From an uncultured Caldilineales bacterium (GTDB lineage Bacteria; Chloroflexota; Anaerolineae; JAAEKA01), in the NCBI GenBank assembly GCA_937907455.1, contig CALESQ010000053.1, forward strand, positions 1 to 13,908: a stretch of DNA of 13,908 nucleotides, written 5' to 3'. Position 1 is the first letter of the stretch, and every line of letters starts with the position of its first letter. Shown here piece after piece: positions 13,043 to 13,908 of the stretch. Below the pieces are notes generated by a model. The model had not been told where the DNA came from, searched no databases, and saw nothing but the letters and a program-made list of their open reading frames with translations. The translations under genes were made by a program, and so were the position numbers.

Positions 13043-13908
13043 TCAGCGTAGGATCAAGGGCAGCCAGATGATGTGATGTGGAGAGGGGCCAGCCGTGGCG
13101 GTTGCAGTCGCAGTTGGCGTCGCCGTCAGCGTCGCAGTGGCTGTCGGTGTGGCCGTTGGCGTCGCGGTCGCAGTAGCGGTAGGCGTCGCCGTGGCCGTGG
13201 CGGTCGGGCTGGCCGTGGGCGTGGACGTACGGGTCGGCGTGGGCTGCCCGGCGCCGCTGGCCACCACCTCGCTGTACTCGCTGATCACCCTATTCGGCTG
13301 ATAGGCGCACCATTCGATCGGATCGCAGAAGTGCGGCTCGGTGATCGTGCGCACGCGGAAGTAGTAGGGCGTACTGCGCGGGGGGAGAACCACGCTGTAA
13401 GCGCTGATGGTCTTGTCTGCAGTTTGCCCATGGACTGTAAACGAGCCGCCCGGCGCAGTGGCATAGCTGATCTCGTAATAACCTACGTCCAATGTGTAGA
13501 GAATAGGCGTCCACGAGAGCGTGATCGGTGCGCCATTGCTGCTGCCGGTCACCGTCAAATCGGTAGGCGCTACGGTCTGACTGCGATCGCAGGATGAGCC
13601 TGAACAGGTCAGTGCATTAAGAGAGATACCGCCCCAATCAATGACGAGGGCCACTGGATAGGGCAGGTCTCCTGAGAACATGTTGCAGCTCAGTTCCAGC
13701 CCCGATGCGTCCGTGAGCTGGCCTAACTCGACAGGGACTGGGCCACTGAGATGGTTACTGGTGACGGCCAGATAGCCGATGCCAGGTGAAGGATAGCGAT
13801 TTGTACCAACTATGCAGCCGGTAGTTGGCCGAAGTACGTCACCCATCCCACCTGTTTGGGCTGGGGAACGACACCAGCCGATGCGCGTCAGGTTGCCCAG
13901 CTCGGGCG
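13043..13908 (-). CDS. Secreted LRR/FN3 protein with Thr/Pro linker and LPLILR tail (N-terminus outside window)
   Basis: Partial gene: the minus-strand frame is open through the right window edge (PELGNLTRIGWC...), so the internal ATG at 13846 is not the start. The visible part begins with LRR material (LGNL, then YLAVTSNHLSGPVPVELGQL and LELSCNMFSGDLP). An FN3-like domain follows (TLSWTPILYTLDVGYYEISY, SFTVHGQT, YYFRVRTIT), matching the same domain of the 2029-3456 protein and marking the two as paralogues. Then comes a low-complexity linker of TPTATAT repeats (about 13090-13250), likely an extended cell-wall-spanning stalk, and a C-terminus HHIIWLPLILR. By inference it is a surface protein anchored or sorted through that tail. 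It ends 69 nt from trpC, convergent. Confidence 0.88.
   Translation of the reverse strand, partial: PELGNLTRIGWCRSPAQTGGMGDVLRPTTGCIVGTNRYPSPGIGYLAVTSNHLSGPVPVELGQLTDASGLELSCNMFSGDLPYPVALVIDWGGISLNALTCSGSSCDRSQTVAPTDLTVTGSSNGAPITLSWTPILYTLDVGYYEISYATAPGGSFTVHGQTADKTISAYSVVLPPRSTPYYFRVRTITEPHFCDPIEWCAYQPNRVISEYSEVVASGAGQPTPTRTSTPTASPTATATATPTATATATPTATPTATATLTATPTATATATAGPSPHHIIWLPLILR
13085..13245 (-). repeat. Coding low-complexity repeat (Thr/Ala/Pro stalk)
   Basis: Irregular 6-nt-based repetition (GCNACN/CCNACN on the minus strand) encodes the TATATP linker of the LRR protein. It is a likely site of in-frame length change. Confidence 0.85.

Noticed and set aside
13073..13597. Plus-strand Arg/Gly-rich frame opposite the second LRR gene
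   Set aside because: It is the complement of the TATATP linker; the minus-strand frame has LRR and FN3 signatures.

Overview
The window looks like a chromosomal segment of a GC-rich bacterium, most likely a member of the Chloroflexota (Anaerolineae/Caldilineae/Ardenticatenia-like). This is an inference. It rests on the secreted LRR plus fibronectin-III proteins ending in a 'LPL(V/I)LR' tail, the tryptophan T-box leader, the lipoprotein style, and the many four-helix-bundle (S23-type) genes and short intergenic repeat arrays. No rRNA, tRNA, transposase or CRISPR array was found.

Layout. 1-1157: 3' end of a periplasmic or extracellular multiheme cytochrome c built from DNA-identical 198-bp (66-residue, 3-heme) tandem repeats, followed by a SAM-dependent methyltransferase (1175-1954). 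2029-3456 (minus): secreted plant-type LRR/FN3 protein. Divergent from it and behind a strong sigma70-type promoter with a 9-C tract in its spacer: a beta-propeller-like lipoprotein (3632-5011), then a small secreted protein of unknown function (5071-5646). 5668-12973: a tryptophan operon, promoter - tRNA(Trp) T-box riboswitch - broken four-helix-bundle gene - trpE - trpS - intact four-helix-bundle gene - trpG - trpD - trpC. 13043-13908 (minus): 3' part of a second LRR/FN3 protein, a paralogue of the first.

How it works together. The T-box senses uncharged tRNA(Trp): its specifier is UGG, and the T-box UGGC bulge fits the GCCA end of tRNA(Trp). It would switch on both Trp synthesis (trpE, G, D, C: chorismate to indole-3-glycerol phosphate, except the TrpF step) and tRNA(Trp) charging (trpS). 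trpF, trpB and trpA are not in the window.

The most unusual layer is noncoding. Many intergenic gaps of the operon, plus the gap after the methyltransferase, carry arrays of 7- or 8-nt units, often as an inverted pair, with a different unit at each locus. Two of these inverted pairs enclose a four-helix-bundle gene, one intact with near-perfect 30-nt arms and one broken with decayed arms. This resembles the 23S rRNA intervening sequences, which also carry an S23-type gene between inverted repeats, but here they sit inside a protein operon. Another such hairpin lies inside the T-box leader, and a related sequence lies between trpD and trpC.
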